NCBI GenBank assembly: GCA_905234665.1
Contig: CAJOIV010000004.1
Location: 1-64,000, forward strand
Length of the DNA stretch: 64,000 nucleotides
From: an uncultured Bacteroidales bacterium
GTDB taxonomy: Bacteria; Bacteroidota; Bacteroidia; Bacteroidales; P3
Direction of reading: 5' to 3'
Shown in pieces: positions 1-7,773 of the stretch; positions within the stretch are counted from its first letter, which is position 1; each line of letters begins with the position of its first letter. The notes under the pieces are model-generated. The model made no database searches. It had not been told where the DNA came from and was given only the letters and a program-made list of their open reading frames with translations. The position numbers and the translations under genes were made by a program.

Positions 1-1
1 A

Positions 2-151
2 TGGGGAACACTGACCGTCACCGATATGGAAAACGGCACCACCCTCCTGGTTGTCGACATCGACGAGATTGACGGAGGCTCTGCCCCGACTGTCGACCGT
101 GCCTTCAACGACACCTTTGGCGAGCTGGGGAAAAGGATTGCCAAACTGTAA
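2..151 (+). CDS. C-terminal end of an unidentified protein (partial)
   Basis: The frame is open from the window edge to a TAA at 149-151, leaving 49 residues. The tail reads as alternating strands followed by a short helix rich in charged residues (it ends ELGKRIAKL). The stop lies 21 nt before the methyltransferase start, so it is probably the preceding gene of the same operon. I do not recognise the family from this fragment and assign no function. Confidence 0.6.
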   Translation, partial: WGTLTVTDMENGTTLLVVDIDEIDGGSAPTVDRAFNDTFGELGKRIAKL

Positions 152-172
152 CATACACAAACATACGCCGAG

Positions 173-1279
173 ATGTATCTTAATCCCAAACTGAAAGAGG
201 CCTACAGCAAGGAGCACCTCAGTGCCCGCGAGGCGCAGGAGAAGGCCGAATGGATTGCCTGGGGACCGATCGTGTTCCAGGTGAGCCGCCTGATGAAGAA
301 GTTCGGCATATTCGAGATGCTGCGCAACAGCGACAGCGGCATGACGGAAGCCGAGGTGGCCGCTGCCGCAGGCTTGAGCCGCTACGCCGCCAAGGTGATG
401 CTCGAGGCCAGCCTCTGCATAGGCACCGTGCTCATCGACCCCGACACCGACCGCTACACGTTGAGCAAGACAGGCTGGTGCTTCATCACCGACCCCGCCA
501 CCAACGTCAACACCGAGTTCAACCACGACGTGAACTACGAAGGTTGGTTCCATCTGGAGGAGAGCCTCCTGGAAGGCCGTCCGGCAGGTCTGGAGCATTT
601 CGGCCCGTGGCCCACAGTGTATGAAGGCCTCTCGCAGCTGCCCCCGCAGGTGCAGAAGAGCTGGTTCGGCTTCGACCATTTCTACAGCGACAGCTCGTTT
701 CAGCAGGCGCTGGAGATAGTCTTCGCGGGCCATCCCAAGACGCTGCTCGACGTGGGCGGCAACACAGGCCGCTGGGCCCTGCAGTGCGTGGGGTACGACA
801 AAGAGGTGCAGGTGACCATCGTCGACCTGCCGCAGCAGTTGGAGATGATGCGTCGCGACACCGCCGGAAAGGCGGGTGCCGACCGCATCGGCGGCCATGG
901 CATGAACCTGCTCGACGCCAGCCAGGCCTTCCCCACAGACAAGCACTACGACGCCATCTGGATGAGCCAGTTCCTCGACTGCTTCGGCGAGGAGGAGATT
1001 GTCAGCATCGTGAGCCGCGCGGCCAAGATTATGGATGCCGACAGCCGTCTCTACATCATGGAGACCCTCTGGGACCGTCAGCGTTTCGCCCCTGCCGCCT
1101 TCTGCCTCACCATGACGAGCCTCTACTTCACCGCCATCGCCAACGGCAACAGCAAGATGTACCACAGCGAAGACATGGAGCGGCTGGTCAACAAGGCCGG
1201 CCTCGTGGTGGAGACCATCCACGACAACCTCGGCCAGGGGCACAGCATCATGGTCTGCAAGAGAAAGGTTATAGGTTAA
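173..1279 (+). CDS. SAM-dependent class I methyltransferase of the polyene cluster
   Basis: This 368-residue protein has the layout of small-molecule O-methyltransferases. Residues about 25-105 form a winged-helix dimerisation region. A Rossmann domain follows, with the SAM-binding glycine motif LLDVGGNTG near residues 190-199 and an acidic strand end (VTIVDLP) about 25 residues later. The likely substrate is the aromatic head or hydroxyl of the lipid made by the neighbouring acyl carrier proteins and ketosynthases. That is inferred from context, since methyltransferases are usual in aryl polyene and flexirubin clusters. The last codons (KVIG) lie in a GGTTAT-type intergenic repeat that has run into the gene end. 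The family call is firm; the substrate is unknown. Confidence 0.85.
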   Translation: MYLNPKLKEAYSKEHLSAREAQEKAEWIAWGPIVFQVSRLMKKFGIFEMLRNSDSGMTEAEVAAAAGLSRYAAKVMLEASLCIGTVLIDPDTDRYTLSKTGWCFITDPATNVNTEFNHDVNYEGWFHLEESLLEGRPAGLEHFGPWPTVYEGLSQLPPQVQKSWFGFDHFYSDSSFQQALEIVFAGHPKTLLDVGGNTGRWALQCVGYDKEVQVTIVDLPQQLEMMRRDTAGKAGADRIGGHGMNLLDASQAFPTDKHYDAIWMSQFLDCFGEEEIVSIVSRAAKIMDADSRLYIMETLWDRQRFAPAAFCLTMTSLYFTAIANGNSKMYHSEDMERLVNKAGLVVETIHDNLGQGHSIMVCKRKVIG

Positions 1280-1354
1280 AGGTTATTGGTTATTGAGAGT
1301 TGTCGCCCACGGAGTGTACCAACAATAACCAATACACAATAAACAATAAACATT
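1265..1354. repeat. GGTTAT / ATAACC short-repeat tract between genes
   Basis: Tandem copies of GGTTATaGGTTAa/GGTTATTGGTTAT run from the end of the methyltransferase gene, followed by CAATAACCAATA/CAATAAACAATAAA copies in the opposite sense. The two halves could pair as a weak hairpin. Related tracts occur at 3322-3350, 19558-19585 and 21027-21066, always beside genes. No promoter motif was recognised in it. Confidence 0.7.
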
Positions 1355-1360
1355 AGGAAA

Positions 1361-1606
1361 ATGACAAGACAGGAAATAGAAGAAAAAGTGAAGAACTTCC
1401 TCGTGGAGGAACTGGAGTTTGACGCGGAGACCATCAAGCCTGAGGCCCGCCTGAAAGAAGACATTGGCGTGGACAGCCTCGACTTCGTCGACATCGTGGT
1501 CATCGTCGAGAAGACCTTCGGCTTCAAGATTAAGGCCGAGGAGATGACCAATGTGAAGACCTTCAGTCAATTCTGTGACTATATCGAGGAGAAGATAAAA
1601 GCATAA
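1361..1606 (+). CDS. Acyl carrier protein
   Basis: This 81-residue acidic four-helix carrier protein has the phosphopantetheine attachment motif GVDSLDFVD, with Ser39 as the modified residue. It should carry the growing polyketide or fatty acyl chain for the ketosynthases and dehydratases encoded downstream. Its length and motif are typical of type II FAS/PKS carriers. A second carrier gene lies at 5034. Two carriers are also usual in aryl polyene clusters, where one serves starter loading and the other elongation; which role this one has cannot be told from sequence. Confidence 0.93.
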   Translation: MTRQEIEEKVKNFLVEELEFDAETIKPEARLKEDIGVDSLDFVDIVVIVEKTFGFKIKAEEMTNVKTFSQFCDYIEEKIKA

Positions 1607-1623
1607 GGAAGACAACTTGTCGG

Positions 1624-2523
1624 ATGCAGGAACCTGCCCATAACGAGTGGAACGGCCGGACTGACGGCACCCCCTTCATGCAGAAGGCGCTGATAGTGCT
1701 CTTCAAGGTGGTCCCATTGGAGGTGATGTATGGCGTGATGGCCTTGGTGATACCGTTCTATATGCTCTTCAACCACAAGGGCTATCTGGCGATGTACCAT
1801 TTTTTCCGCCAGCGGCTGGGCATGGGATGGCTGGGCGCTGTGGGGCATGTCTACCTCAACCACTTCCGCTTCGGACAGGTGGTACTCGACCGCTTCGCCA
1901 CCTACGCCGGTGTGCGCTTTGGGCTTACCATCGACGGCAACGAGAACTACCTGCGCCTGAACGCAGGCGAGAAAGGCTTCATGATGCTGTCGTCGCACGT
2001 GGGGAACTACGAGCAGGCGGGCTATGTGTTGAAGTCGGATCGCAAGAGCTTCAACGCGCTGGTCTACTCGGGCGAGTCGGCCACGGTGATGGACGGACGC
2101 AAGCGTCAGTTCGTGGACAGCAATATCCACATGATTGCCGTGCAGGCCGACATGTCGCATCTCTTCCTCCTCAACAGCCTCCTCGACGAGGGCAACATCG
2201 TGAGTATGCCCGCCGACCGCTGCTTTGGCTCTGCCAAGAGTGTGGGGTGCCGGTTCTTCGGCGCCGAGGCTCAATTCCCTCTGGGCCCTTTCGCCACGGC
2301 GGTGCAGAAAGAGGTGCCCGCCTTGGCGGTGATGGTGATGAAGGAGGGCACGAGGCGTTACCGCGCCTTTGTGCGGCCAGTGGAATGCGACACCACGCTG
2401 CCACGCCGCCAGCAGATGACTGCCATGGCGCAGAACTTCGCCACGACGCTGGAGGAGATTGTGCGCCGCTACCCGCACCAATGGTACAACTACTATGAAT
2501 TCTGGAATGGAACAGGAGTATGA
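1624..2523 (+). CDS. LpxL/HtrB-like lysophospholipid acyltransferase
   Basis: This 299-residue protein has a membrane-anchoring hydrophobic stretch near residues 25-50. The acyltransferase motif is H125-VGNY-E130 (HX4E), typical of the LpxL/LpxM family. A conserved PADRCFG stretch near residue 198 and a PLGPFA stretch further on match the same fold. The family transfers acyl chains from a carrier protein to a lipid. Here it probably moves the finished chain from the adjacent carrier protein to a lipid or sugar acceptor. The gene starts 17 nt after the first acyl carrier gene and overlaps the next gene by 17 nt, so translation is probably coupled. The acceptor is not predictable. Confidence 0.85.
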   Translation: MQEPAHNEWNGRTDGTPFMQKALIVLFKVVPLEVMYGVMALVIPFYMLFNHKGYLAMYHFFRQRLGMGWLGAVGHVYLNHFRFGQVVLDRFATYAGVRFGLTIDGNENYLRLNAGEKGFMMLSSHVGNYEQAGYVLKSDRKSFNALVYSGESATVMDGRKRQFVDSNIHMIAVQADMSHLFLLNSLLDEGNIVSMPADRCFGSAKSVGCRFFGAEAQFPLGPFATAVQKEVPALAVMVMKEGTRRYRAFVRPVECDTTLPRRQQMTAMAQNFATTLEEIVRRYPHQWYNYYEFWNGTGV

Positions 2524-2920
2524 CATACTGACCCTTTTGCCCCAGCGGCCGCCGATGGTGATGGTGGACCGCCTCCTGCACTGCGACCCCGTGGTGACGG
2601 AGACGGAGTTCACCGTCCGCGAGGACAATATACTGGCCGAGGATGGCCGGTTGTCGGCCTGTGGCCTGATAGAGAACATCGCACAGACCTGCGCCGCCCG
2701 CATGGGCTACATCAACCTCAGCAAAGGCGAGGCTGTGCGCGTGGGGGTGATAGGGGCATTGCGCGACATGGAGATACACGCCCTGCCAAAGGTGGGCAGC
2801 ACGATAACGACACGCATAGAGGTCAGCGACGAGGTGTTTGGCATGACGTTGGCACAGGCCTCGTCGCGCTGCGGCGACACCCTGCTGGCTTCGGGAACAA
2901 TTAAAATAGCATTGTTGTGA
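2507..2920 (+). CDS. Hotdog-fold 3-hydroxyacyl-ACP dehydratase, Glu-only subunit (ApeP-like)
   Basis: This is a 137-residue FabZ-type hotdog protein. It keeps the N-terminal LLPQRPPMVMVDR motif and the helix motif ENIAQT, whose Glu matches the FabZ catalytic acid. It lacks the GHFPG segment that supplies the catalytic His; the aligned stretch is AEDGRLSACG. The partner gene at 8376 shows the opposite pattern. In FabZ the His and Glu of one site come from different subunits, so a heterodimer of the two would form one complete site; ApeI:ApeP of aryl polyene synthesis is described as a heterocomplex. I chose the ATG at 2507; an in-frame ATG at 2495 is an alternative. It overlaps both neighbouring genes. 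Confidence 0.85.
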   Translation: MEQEYDILTLLPQRPPMVMVDRLLHCDPVVTETEFTVREDNILAEDGRLSACGLIENIAQTCAARMGYINLSKGEAVRVGVIGALRDMEIHALPKVGSTITTRIEVSDEVFGMTLAQASSRCGDTLLASGTIKIALL

Positions 2921-3327
2921 GCAATACATTGAGCATAAAGAAGAAGTTCGACATACGTTTCAGCGAGGTGGACTCGATGGGAGTGGCGTGGCACGGGAGC
3001 TACATGATGTATCTCGAGGATGCCCGCGAGGCATTCGGCGAGAAGTACGACCTGGGCTACCTGCGTTTCTTTGCAGAAGGCTATTACGCCCCGCTGGTCG
3101 ACGTGCAGTTGAAATACAAGAACCCCATTATCTACGGCATGCACCCCGAGATAGAGATTGTATACACTCCCACCGAAGCTGCCAAGATAGTGTTCGACTA
3201 CAAGATAACCGACGGCGACACCCTGCTGGCCACCGCCCATACCGTGCAGGTGTTTATGGACAAGCAGTACAAACTGGTGTTGGGCAACCCGCCGTTTTTT
3301 GAAGAATGGAAGAAGAAGTGGTTATAG
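2917..3327 (+). CDS. Acyl-CoA/ACP thioesterase of the YbgC/4-hydroxybenzoyl-CoA type
   Basis: This is a single hotdog domain of 136 residues with the motif SEVDSMGVAWHGSYMMYLEDAR, which carries the catalytic Asp and the YL.Y.E.AR signature of YbgC-like thioesterases. It would release or proof-read acyl chains bound to the cluster carrier proteins. The start is a GTG at 2917 that overlaps the TGA of the preceding gene (GTGA), a typical coupled start. Thioesterases of this family are regular members of aryl polyene and flexirubin clusters. The precise acyl substrate is unknown. Confidence 0.88.
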   Translation: MSNTLSIKKKFDIRFSEVDSMGVAWHGSYMMYLEDAREAFGEKYDLGYLRFFAEGYYAPLVDVQLKYKNPIIYGMHPEIEIVYTPTEAAKIVFDYKITDGDTLLATAHTVQVFMDKQYKLVLGNPPFFEEWKKKWL

Positions 3328-3351
3328 GTTATTGGTTATAGGTTATAGAAT
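3322..3351. repeat. GGTTAT short-repeat tract
   Basis: Four tandem GGTTATA/GGTTATT units fill the gap between the thioesterase stop and the ketosynthase start, the same unit as at 1265. It leaves no room for a separate promoter, so the ketosynthase gene is probably read through from upstream. Confidence 0.7.
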
Positions 3352-5028
3352 ATGGTAATTAAACTGGCAGACAATATCTATTCGCCCTTGGGGGCGACGA
3401 CATGGGAGAACTACCGTGCCGTGATGGACGGGCGCACCGCCCTGCGGCAGTATGCGTTGCCCGACGGGTCGCGCTACACCGCCTCGCTCTTCCCTGAGGA
3501 ACAGCGTCATGACGACGGGGAGTACACCTTCTTCGAGCGGCTTTGTATCGTGTCGGCCAGCGACGCCATCGCCCGCGCGGGCATTGACCCGGCGTCGTCG
3601 CGCTGCCGTTTCTTCCTTTCCACCACCAAAGGCAACGTGCACCTGTTGGCCACGGGAGACACAGAGCGCGCCCTGTTGGGCGGTTCCGGTGCCTGCGTCT
3701 GCCGCCATTTCGGCAACCCCAACCCGCCTGTGGTGGTGAGCAATGCCTGCATCAGCGGCTTGAGTGCCCAGATTGCCGCCATGCGCAGCATTGAGGCGGG
3801 GCTCTGCGACACGGCCGTGGTGATAGGCTGCGACGTACAGTCGGAGTTCATCATCAGCGGCTTCCAGTGCCTCCATGCCCTCTCGCCCGACCCCTGCCGT
3901 CCCTTCGACAAGGACCGCTGCGGTCTCAACCTCGGCGAAGCCGCTGCCACGATAGTCTACTCAAACATTCAAACATTCAAACATTCAAACAATCTGCCAC
4001 TATGGGTGGCAGCAGGTGGTGCCATGTGCAACGACGCCAACCATATCAGCGGTCCTTCGCGCACAGGCGAAGGCTCCTACCGCTGCCTCCAGGCCCTCGA
4101 CCTGGATAGAGAACAGCTGGCCTTCGTCAGCGTCCACGGCACGTCGACGCTCTACAACGACGAGATGGAGAGCATCGCCCTCGACCGCGCAGGGCTTTCC
4201 GGGGTGCCTATGTTCAGCCTGAAAGGCATCTACGGGCATACCATGGGCGCCGCCGGCGTGCTGGAGACCATCCTCTCCATGCAGGCCGTGGAACACGGCG
4301 TGGTGTATGGCACGCGCGGCTTCGATACCCTCGGCGTCAGCCGACAGGTGAGTGTCAGCGCCGAGATGCGCACCACCGACAAGCAGAGTTTCGTCAAGCT
4401 CCTCTCCGGCTTCGGCGGCTGCAATGCGGCGATGAAGTTCCGGCTGACGAGGGATACTAGTAGTACTAGTGCTACTAGTGCCCCTAGTACGACTAGTTCC
4501 ACTAGTCTCACTAGCCTCAAACTCACCCCCACTGCCGAGGAGCTGGTGGACCTCTACCGCAGCGAGTTGGGCGACTATCCCAAGTTCTTCAAGATGGACC
4601 CCCTCAGCCGCCTCGGCTTTGTGGCCAGCGAGATGCTGCTGAAGAAGTCGCCCGTGGCCGACTATGGGGTGTTGCTCTTCAACCACAGCTCGTCGATGGC
4701 CGACGACATGGCCTTCCAGGCCACCATACAGGAGAAGGACAACTGGTTTCCGTCGCCTGCCCTTTTTGTCTACACCCTGCCGAACATCGTCACAGGCGAG
4801 ATAGCCATCCGCAACCATTTCCAGACAGAGACCAACTTCATGGTGCTCGACGCCCCGCGACCCGGCATCATGGCAGAACAAATCGCCCTCGCGGCCCGGC
4901 GTGGTCCTCAGATTGCGGGCTGGTGCGAGGTGGATGCCGCAGGCAATAATATGGCGGCCCTCATCGCAGTGCCGCAGGGCACCCCAAAAGAAACAATAGA
5001 AAAAGAATTATACACCTTATTAAAGTAA
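3352..5028 (+). CDS. Beta-ketoacyl-ACP synthase with extra C-terminal ketosynthase-like domain
   Basis: Residues 1 to about 365 are a complete KAS domain with Cys133 (SNACISG), His262 (VHGTST), Lys291 and His296 (YGHTMGAAG). It would carry out decarboxylative chain extension. Residues about 390-558 hold a second, shorter domain that resembles a ketosynthase N-terminal half but lacks an obvious nucleophile Cys. The two are joined by a Ser/Thr-rich linker encoded by a 9-bp repeat (4456-4518). A second repeat, four 8-nt units at 3962-3990, inserts SNIQTFKHSN into a loop just before the usual GG..SNDANH segment of the fold. The closest expectation is an ApeO-like elongating synthase. The stop precedes the second carrier gene by 5 nt. 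Confidence 0.88.
   Translation: MVIKLADNIYSPLGATTWENYRAVMDGRTALRQYALPDGSRYTASLFPEEQRHDDGEYTFFERLCIVSASDAIARAGIDPASSRCRFFLSTTKGNVHLLATGDTERALLGGSGACVCRHFGNPNPPVVVSNACISGLSAQIAAMRSIEAGLCDTAVVIGCDVQSEFIISGFQCLHALSPDPCRPFDKDRCGLNLGEAAATIVYSNIQTFKHSNNLPLWVAAGGAMCNDANHISGPSRTGEGSYRCLQALDLDREQLAFVSVHGTSTLYNDEMESIALDRAGLSGVPMFSLKGIYGHTMGAAGVLETILSMQAVEHGVVYGTRGFDTLGVSRQVSVSAEMRTTDKQSFVKLLSGFGGCNAAMKFRLTRDTSSTSATSAPSTTSSTSLTSLKLTPTAEELVDLYRSELGDYPKFFKMDPLSRLGFVASEMLLKKSPVADYGVLLFNHSSSMADDMAFQATIQEKDNWFPSPALFVYTLPNIVTGEIAIRNHFQTETNFMVLDAPRPGIMAEQIALAARRGPQIAGWCEVDAAGNNMAALIAVPQGTPKETIEKELYTLLK
3961..3992. repeat. 8-bp tandem repeat inside the ketosynthase gene
   Basis: Four copies of TCAAACAT (the last ends in AA) lie inside the coding sequence at a surface-loop position. 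The unit is not a multiple of three, so loss or gain of one unit would shift the frame. Confidence 0.85.
4456..4518. repeat. 9-bp ACTAGT-based tandem repeat encoding a Ser/Thr linker
   Basis: Seven degenerate 9-bp units (ACTAGTnnn) encode the linker between the two domains of the ketosynthase. The period is a multiple of three, so copy-number change would only alter linker length. The six-base core ACTAGT is a perfect palindrome. Confidence 0.85.
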
Positions 5029-5033
5029 AGAAC

Positions 5034-5294
5034 ATGGAAGAACTGATCCTGAAACTGAAGAATGAAATTATCGAGGTGCTGAACCTTGAAGACATCAAAC
5101 CCGAAGATATCGACTCCAATGCGCCTCTCTTCGGCGCAGAAGGTCTGGGTTTGGACAGCATCGACGCCCTCGAACTCATCGTCCTCATGGAGAAGAACTA
5201 CGGCATCCGTCTGCAGGATCCCAACCAGGGCAAGGAAATCTTCAAGTCGGTGGCAGTGATGGCCGACTATATCAGCAAGAACCGTACAAAATAG
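5034..5294 (+). CDS. Acyl carrier protein (second copy)
   Basis: This is an 86-residue acidic carrier protein with the attachment motif GLDSIDALE, where Ser42 receives phosphopantetheine. It diverges from the 1361 carrier and has a longer tail (it ends SKNRTK). It lies between the two ketosynthase genes, 5 nt after one and 4 nt before the next, which points to a dedicated elongation carrier. The family is certain; the division of labour between the two carriers is inference. Confidence 0.93.
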   Translation: MEELILKLKNEIIEVLNLEDIKPEDIDSNAPLFGAEGLGLDSIDALELIVLMEKNYGIRLQDPNQGKEIFKSVAVMADYISKNRTK

Positions 5295-5298
5295 CTGG

Positions 5299-7431
5299 AT
5301 GACCGACATCCTTATCACCGGCGCCGGCATCGTGTCGGCCATAGGCGTGGGCAAAGAGGAGACCCTGCGCTCGCTGCAGGAGGAACGTAGCGGCATACGC
5401 CCGTTGCGGTATCTGAAGACTGAGCATCATGAGTTTCCAGTCGGCGAGGTGCAACTCTCCAACGACGAGATGTGCGCCCTCCTGGGTATCGACCCTTCAC
5501 GCCAACCCACCACGCGCACCGCGCTGATGGGCATGGTGGCGTTGAAAGAAGCCTTGGAGCAGGCCAAATTGATGGGATCCGGGGAATTGGAAAAGACACC
5601 CCTCATCTCCGGCACCACCGTGGGCGGCATGGACAAGAGCGAGCAGTACTATCTGGACTTTCTGGAGAACGACAGCCGCAATGAATATATCCGCACCCAC
5701 GACTGCGGAGCCTGCACCGAGATGATGGCCAACCATTTCGGCCGATTCCGGATGCTGACGACCCTGTCGACCGCCTGCTCGTCGGCTGCCAACGCCGTCA
5801 TCACGGGCGCCGAGCTCATCCGTGCCGGCAAGGCCGAATGTGTGGTGGTGGGAGGCACGGAGTGCATCACCAAGTTCCACCTCAACGGCTTCGCCTCGCT
5901 GATGATTCTCGACAAGGAGCCCTGCCGACCCTTCGACGCCTCGCGCGCCGGACTGAACTTGGGCGAGGGAGCCGCATGGCTTGTCATCGAGACGGCAGAA
6001 CACGCTCGCCGCCGCGGCGTCCAGCCGCTGATGCGACTGGCAGGTTATGGCAACGCCTGCGACGCCTTCCACCAGACGGCCACATCGGCCGACGGCGAAG
6101 GCCCTTACCGCGCCATGAAGCAAGCCCTTGAAAGTGCCGGCATCCGTCCCGACGAGGTCGACTACATCAACACCCACGGCACGGGTACCGGCAACAACGA
6201 CCTGACTGAGAGTGCCGCCCTGCGCCGTCTCTTTGGTGAACAGGTGCCACCATTCTCGTCGACCAAAGCGTTCACAGGACATACCACCTCGGCCTCAGGA
6301 ACCATCGAGGCCGTCATCTGCATGCTTGCCATGCAGCACGGGTTCCTGCCCGTCAACCTGCGTTTCAAAGAGGCTGGAGAATGCCTCATCCCCGTCCATA
6401 AGCCCACAGCCAAGAAGCTGCACTATGTATTGAGCAATGCCTTTGGCTTTGGTGGCAACGACAGCGCCCTGCTTTTCCAGTCTGTGACTGGAGACAATTT
6501 ACCGGCTCCTGCCCACTCCTCCCCTAAGTTAGGGGAGGTGGCCCGAAGGGCCGGAGGAGTGTGTAAAGTCTACCTCCTCTCCGCCGCCCAGATTTCGGCC
6601 CAGGAGCCATTGTGCGACGATTGGATAGAGAACCCCGTGGAACTCACCGAGCCGCTGACCCGCAGTCGCGAGGCCGACTATAAGCAGTTCATCCCGCCGC
6701 TGGAGGCCCGTCGCATGGGCAAAATACTGAAACGCGCCATCGCCACGGCCACCGTCGCCATGAACGACGCCGGACAGGGCATCCCCGAGGCCATCGTCAC
6801 CGGCACGGGCCTCGGATGTATCGAGAACACCGAGATATTCCTCGACGCCCTCTGCCGCGAAGGGGAGGACCAGATGATGCCCACACGCTTCATGTCGTCG
6901 ACGCACAACACCATGTCGTCCATCGTGGCAATCAAGCTGCATGCCAATGGCTACAACGCCACCTATGCCCACAACACCGTCTCGTTCCAGAGCGCCCTGA
7001 TGGATGCCCTGTTGCAGCTGCATCGCGGGGCCGTGGGCAACGCTATGGTGTGTGCCCACGACGAGATGACGCCCTCCTACCACGCCTTGCTCTGCAAGGG
7101 AGGATACCTCGCCGGCAAGAAGGCCGCGGAATGTGCTGTGAGCATGATGCTCGCCACCGAGGACAACGGCCGGGCCCTCTGTGAGGTGGCCGACATGCGC
7201 ATCCTCTACCGCCCCACGGAAGAGGAAAAGCAGCAGGCTCTCGCGGAGATGGTTGCCGACGGTGCAGAATGCATCGACGGCTACCCGGACCTCTTTGGCG
7301 TCAACTACACCACTCCCGCCCTCGACCTCTACGCCGCCGCCCGCACGATAGGGGACAAGCCCGTGGTGGTGCGCTACAGCGATGAAAACCATTATTCACT
7401 AATCCTCCTCAAGCCATGTTCCGACTGCTGA
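5299..7431 (+). CDS. Ketosynthase fused to a chain-length-factor-like domain, with an inserted palindromic element
   Basis: Residues 1 to about 400 form a complete KAS II-type domain with Cys160 (STACSSAANA), His293 (THGTGTGNND) and His328 (TGHTTSASG). Residues about 425-710 form a second thiolase-fold domain resembling the Ketoacyl-synt_2/ApeC-type chain-length factor; the nucleophile position is occupied by a Ser region (NTVSFQSA). The join is exactly where a 48-bp palindromic element (6514-6561) has been translated as residues about 406-421 (HSSPKLGEV..RAGGV). A fused KS-CLF of this kind would set chain length for the polyene. The gene starts 4 nt after the carrier protein gene and overlaps the following gene by 16 nt. 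Confidence 0.87.
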   Translation: MTDILITGAGIVSAIGVGKEETLRSLQEERSGIRPLRYLKTEHHEFPVGEVQLSNDEMCALLGIDPSRQPTTRTALMGMVALKEALEQAKLMGSGELEKTPLISGTTVGGMDKSEQYYLDFLENDSRNEYIRTHDCGACTEMMANHFGRFRMLTTLSTACSSAANAVITGAELIRAGKAECVVVGGTECITKFHLNGFASLMILDKEPCRPFDASRAGLNLGEGAAWLVIETAEHARRRGVQPLMRLAGYGNACDAFHQTATSADGEGPYRAMKQALESAGIRPDEVDYINTHGTGTGNNDLTESAALRRLFGEQVPPFSSTKAFTGHTTSASGTIEAVICMLAMQHGFLPVNLRFKEAGECLIPVHKPTAKKLHYVLSNAFGFGGNDSALLFQSVTGDNLPAPAHSSPKLGEVARRAGGVCKVYLLSAAQISAQEPLCDDWIENPVELTEPLTRSREADYKQFIPPLEARRMGKILKRAIATATVAMNDAGQGIPEAIVTGTGLGCIENTEIFLDALCREGEDQMMPTRFMSSTHNTMSSIVAIKLHANGYNATYAHNTVSFQSALMDALLQLHRGAVGNAMVCAHDEMTPSYHALLCKGGYLAGKKAAECAVSMMLATEDNGRALCEVADMRILYRPTEEEKQQALAEMVADGAECIDGYPDLFGVNYTTPALDLYAAARTIGDKPVVVRYSDENHYSLILLKPCSDC
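6514..6561. repeat. Palindromic element, copy A, in frame inside a coding sequence
   Basis: The 48-bp element has 9-bp terminal inverted repeats (CACTCCTCC / GGAGGAGTG). They enclose two perfect hairpins, CCCCTAA-G-TTAGGGG and GGCCC-GAA-GGGCC, so the RNA or single strand can fold as a three-way junction. It is 16 codons long with no stop in the frame used. Identical or near-identical copies lie at 19505, 30739 and, in longer forms, at four other places in the window. Confidence 0.95.
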
Positions 7432-7769
7432 TATTGGTATGCATACAGACCATCTTCCTCAGTGGGGGACAGGTACTGCTGAAACTGGCCATGGCCCAGC
7501 TGCCCAAGTTCAGCTGGTCGTGGAGTTATCTCAAAGCCCTCATGAACGACTGGTGGCTACTTTTGTGTGGCATATCTTTCGGTATCGCCACCGTCCTGTG
7601 GCTTTATATATTGAAACACTATCCTTTCCATCAAGCCTATCCGCTCACGGCCTTGGGCTACATCTTTGGCATGGTGGCTGCCATGCTGGTCTTCGGAGAG
7701 ACTGTCCCTGTCGGTCGTTGGGTGGGAGTGTTGCTAATTGTGGGAGGATGCTTTTTAATCATGAAGTAA
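7416..7769 (+). CDS. EmrE/ArnE-like small four-helix membrane protein
   Basis: This 117-residue protein has four predicted transmembrane helices (about 3-23, 42-62, 70-92, 98-116) of the small multidrug resistance/EamA type. It has a conserved GQVLLKLA motif after helix 1, as in ArnE/ArnF-like undecaprenyl-lipid flippases. In this operon it may move a lipid-linked precursor or product across the inner membrane. The gene overlaps the ketosynthase fusion by 16 nt and is followed after 4 nt by the LolA-like gene, so it is firmly in the operon. Its transported molecule is unknown. Confidence 0.75.
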   Translation: MFRLLILVCIQTIFLSGGQVLLKLAMAQLPKFSWSWSYLKALMNDWWLLLCGISFGIATVLWLYILKHYPFHQAYPLTALGYIFGMVAAMLVFGETVPVGRWVGVLLIVGGCFLIMK

Positions 7770-7773
7770 GAAA

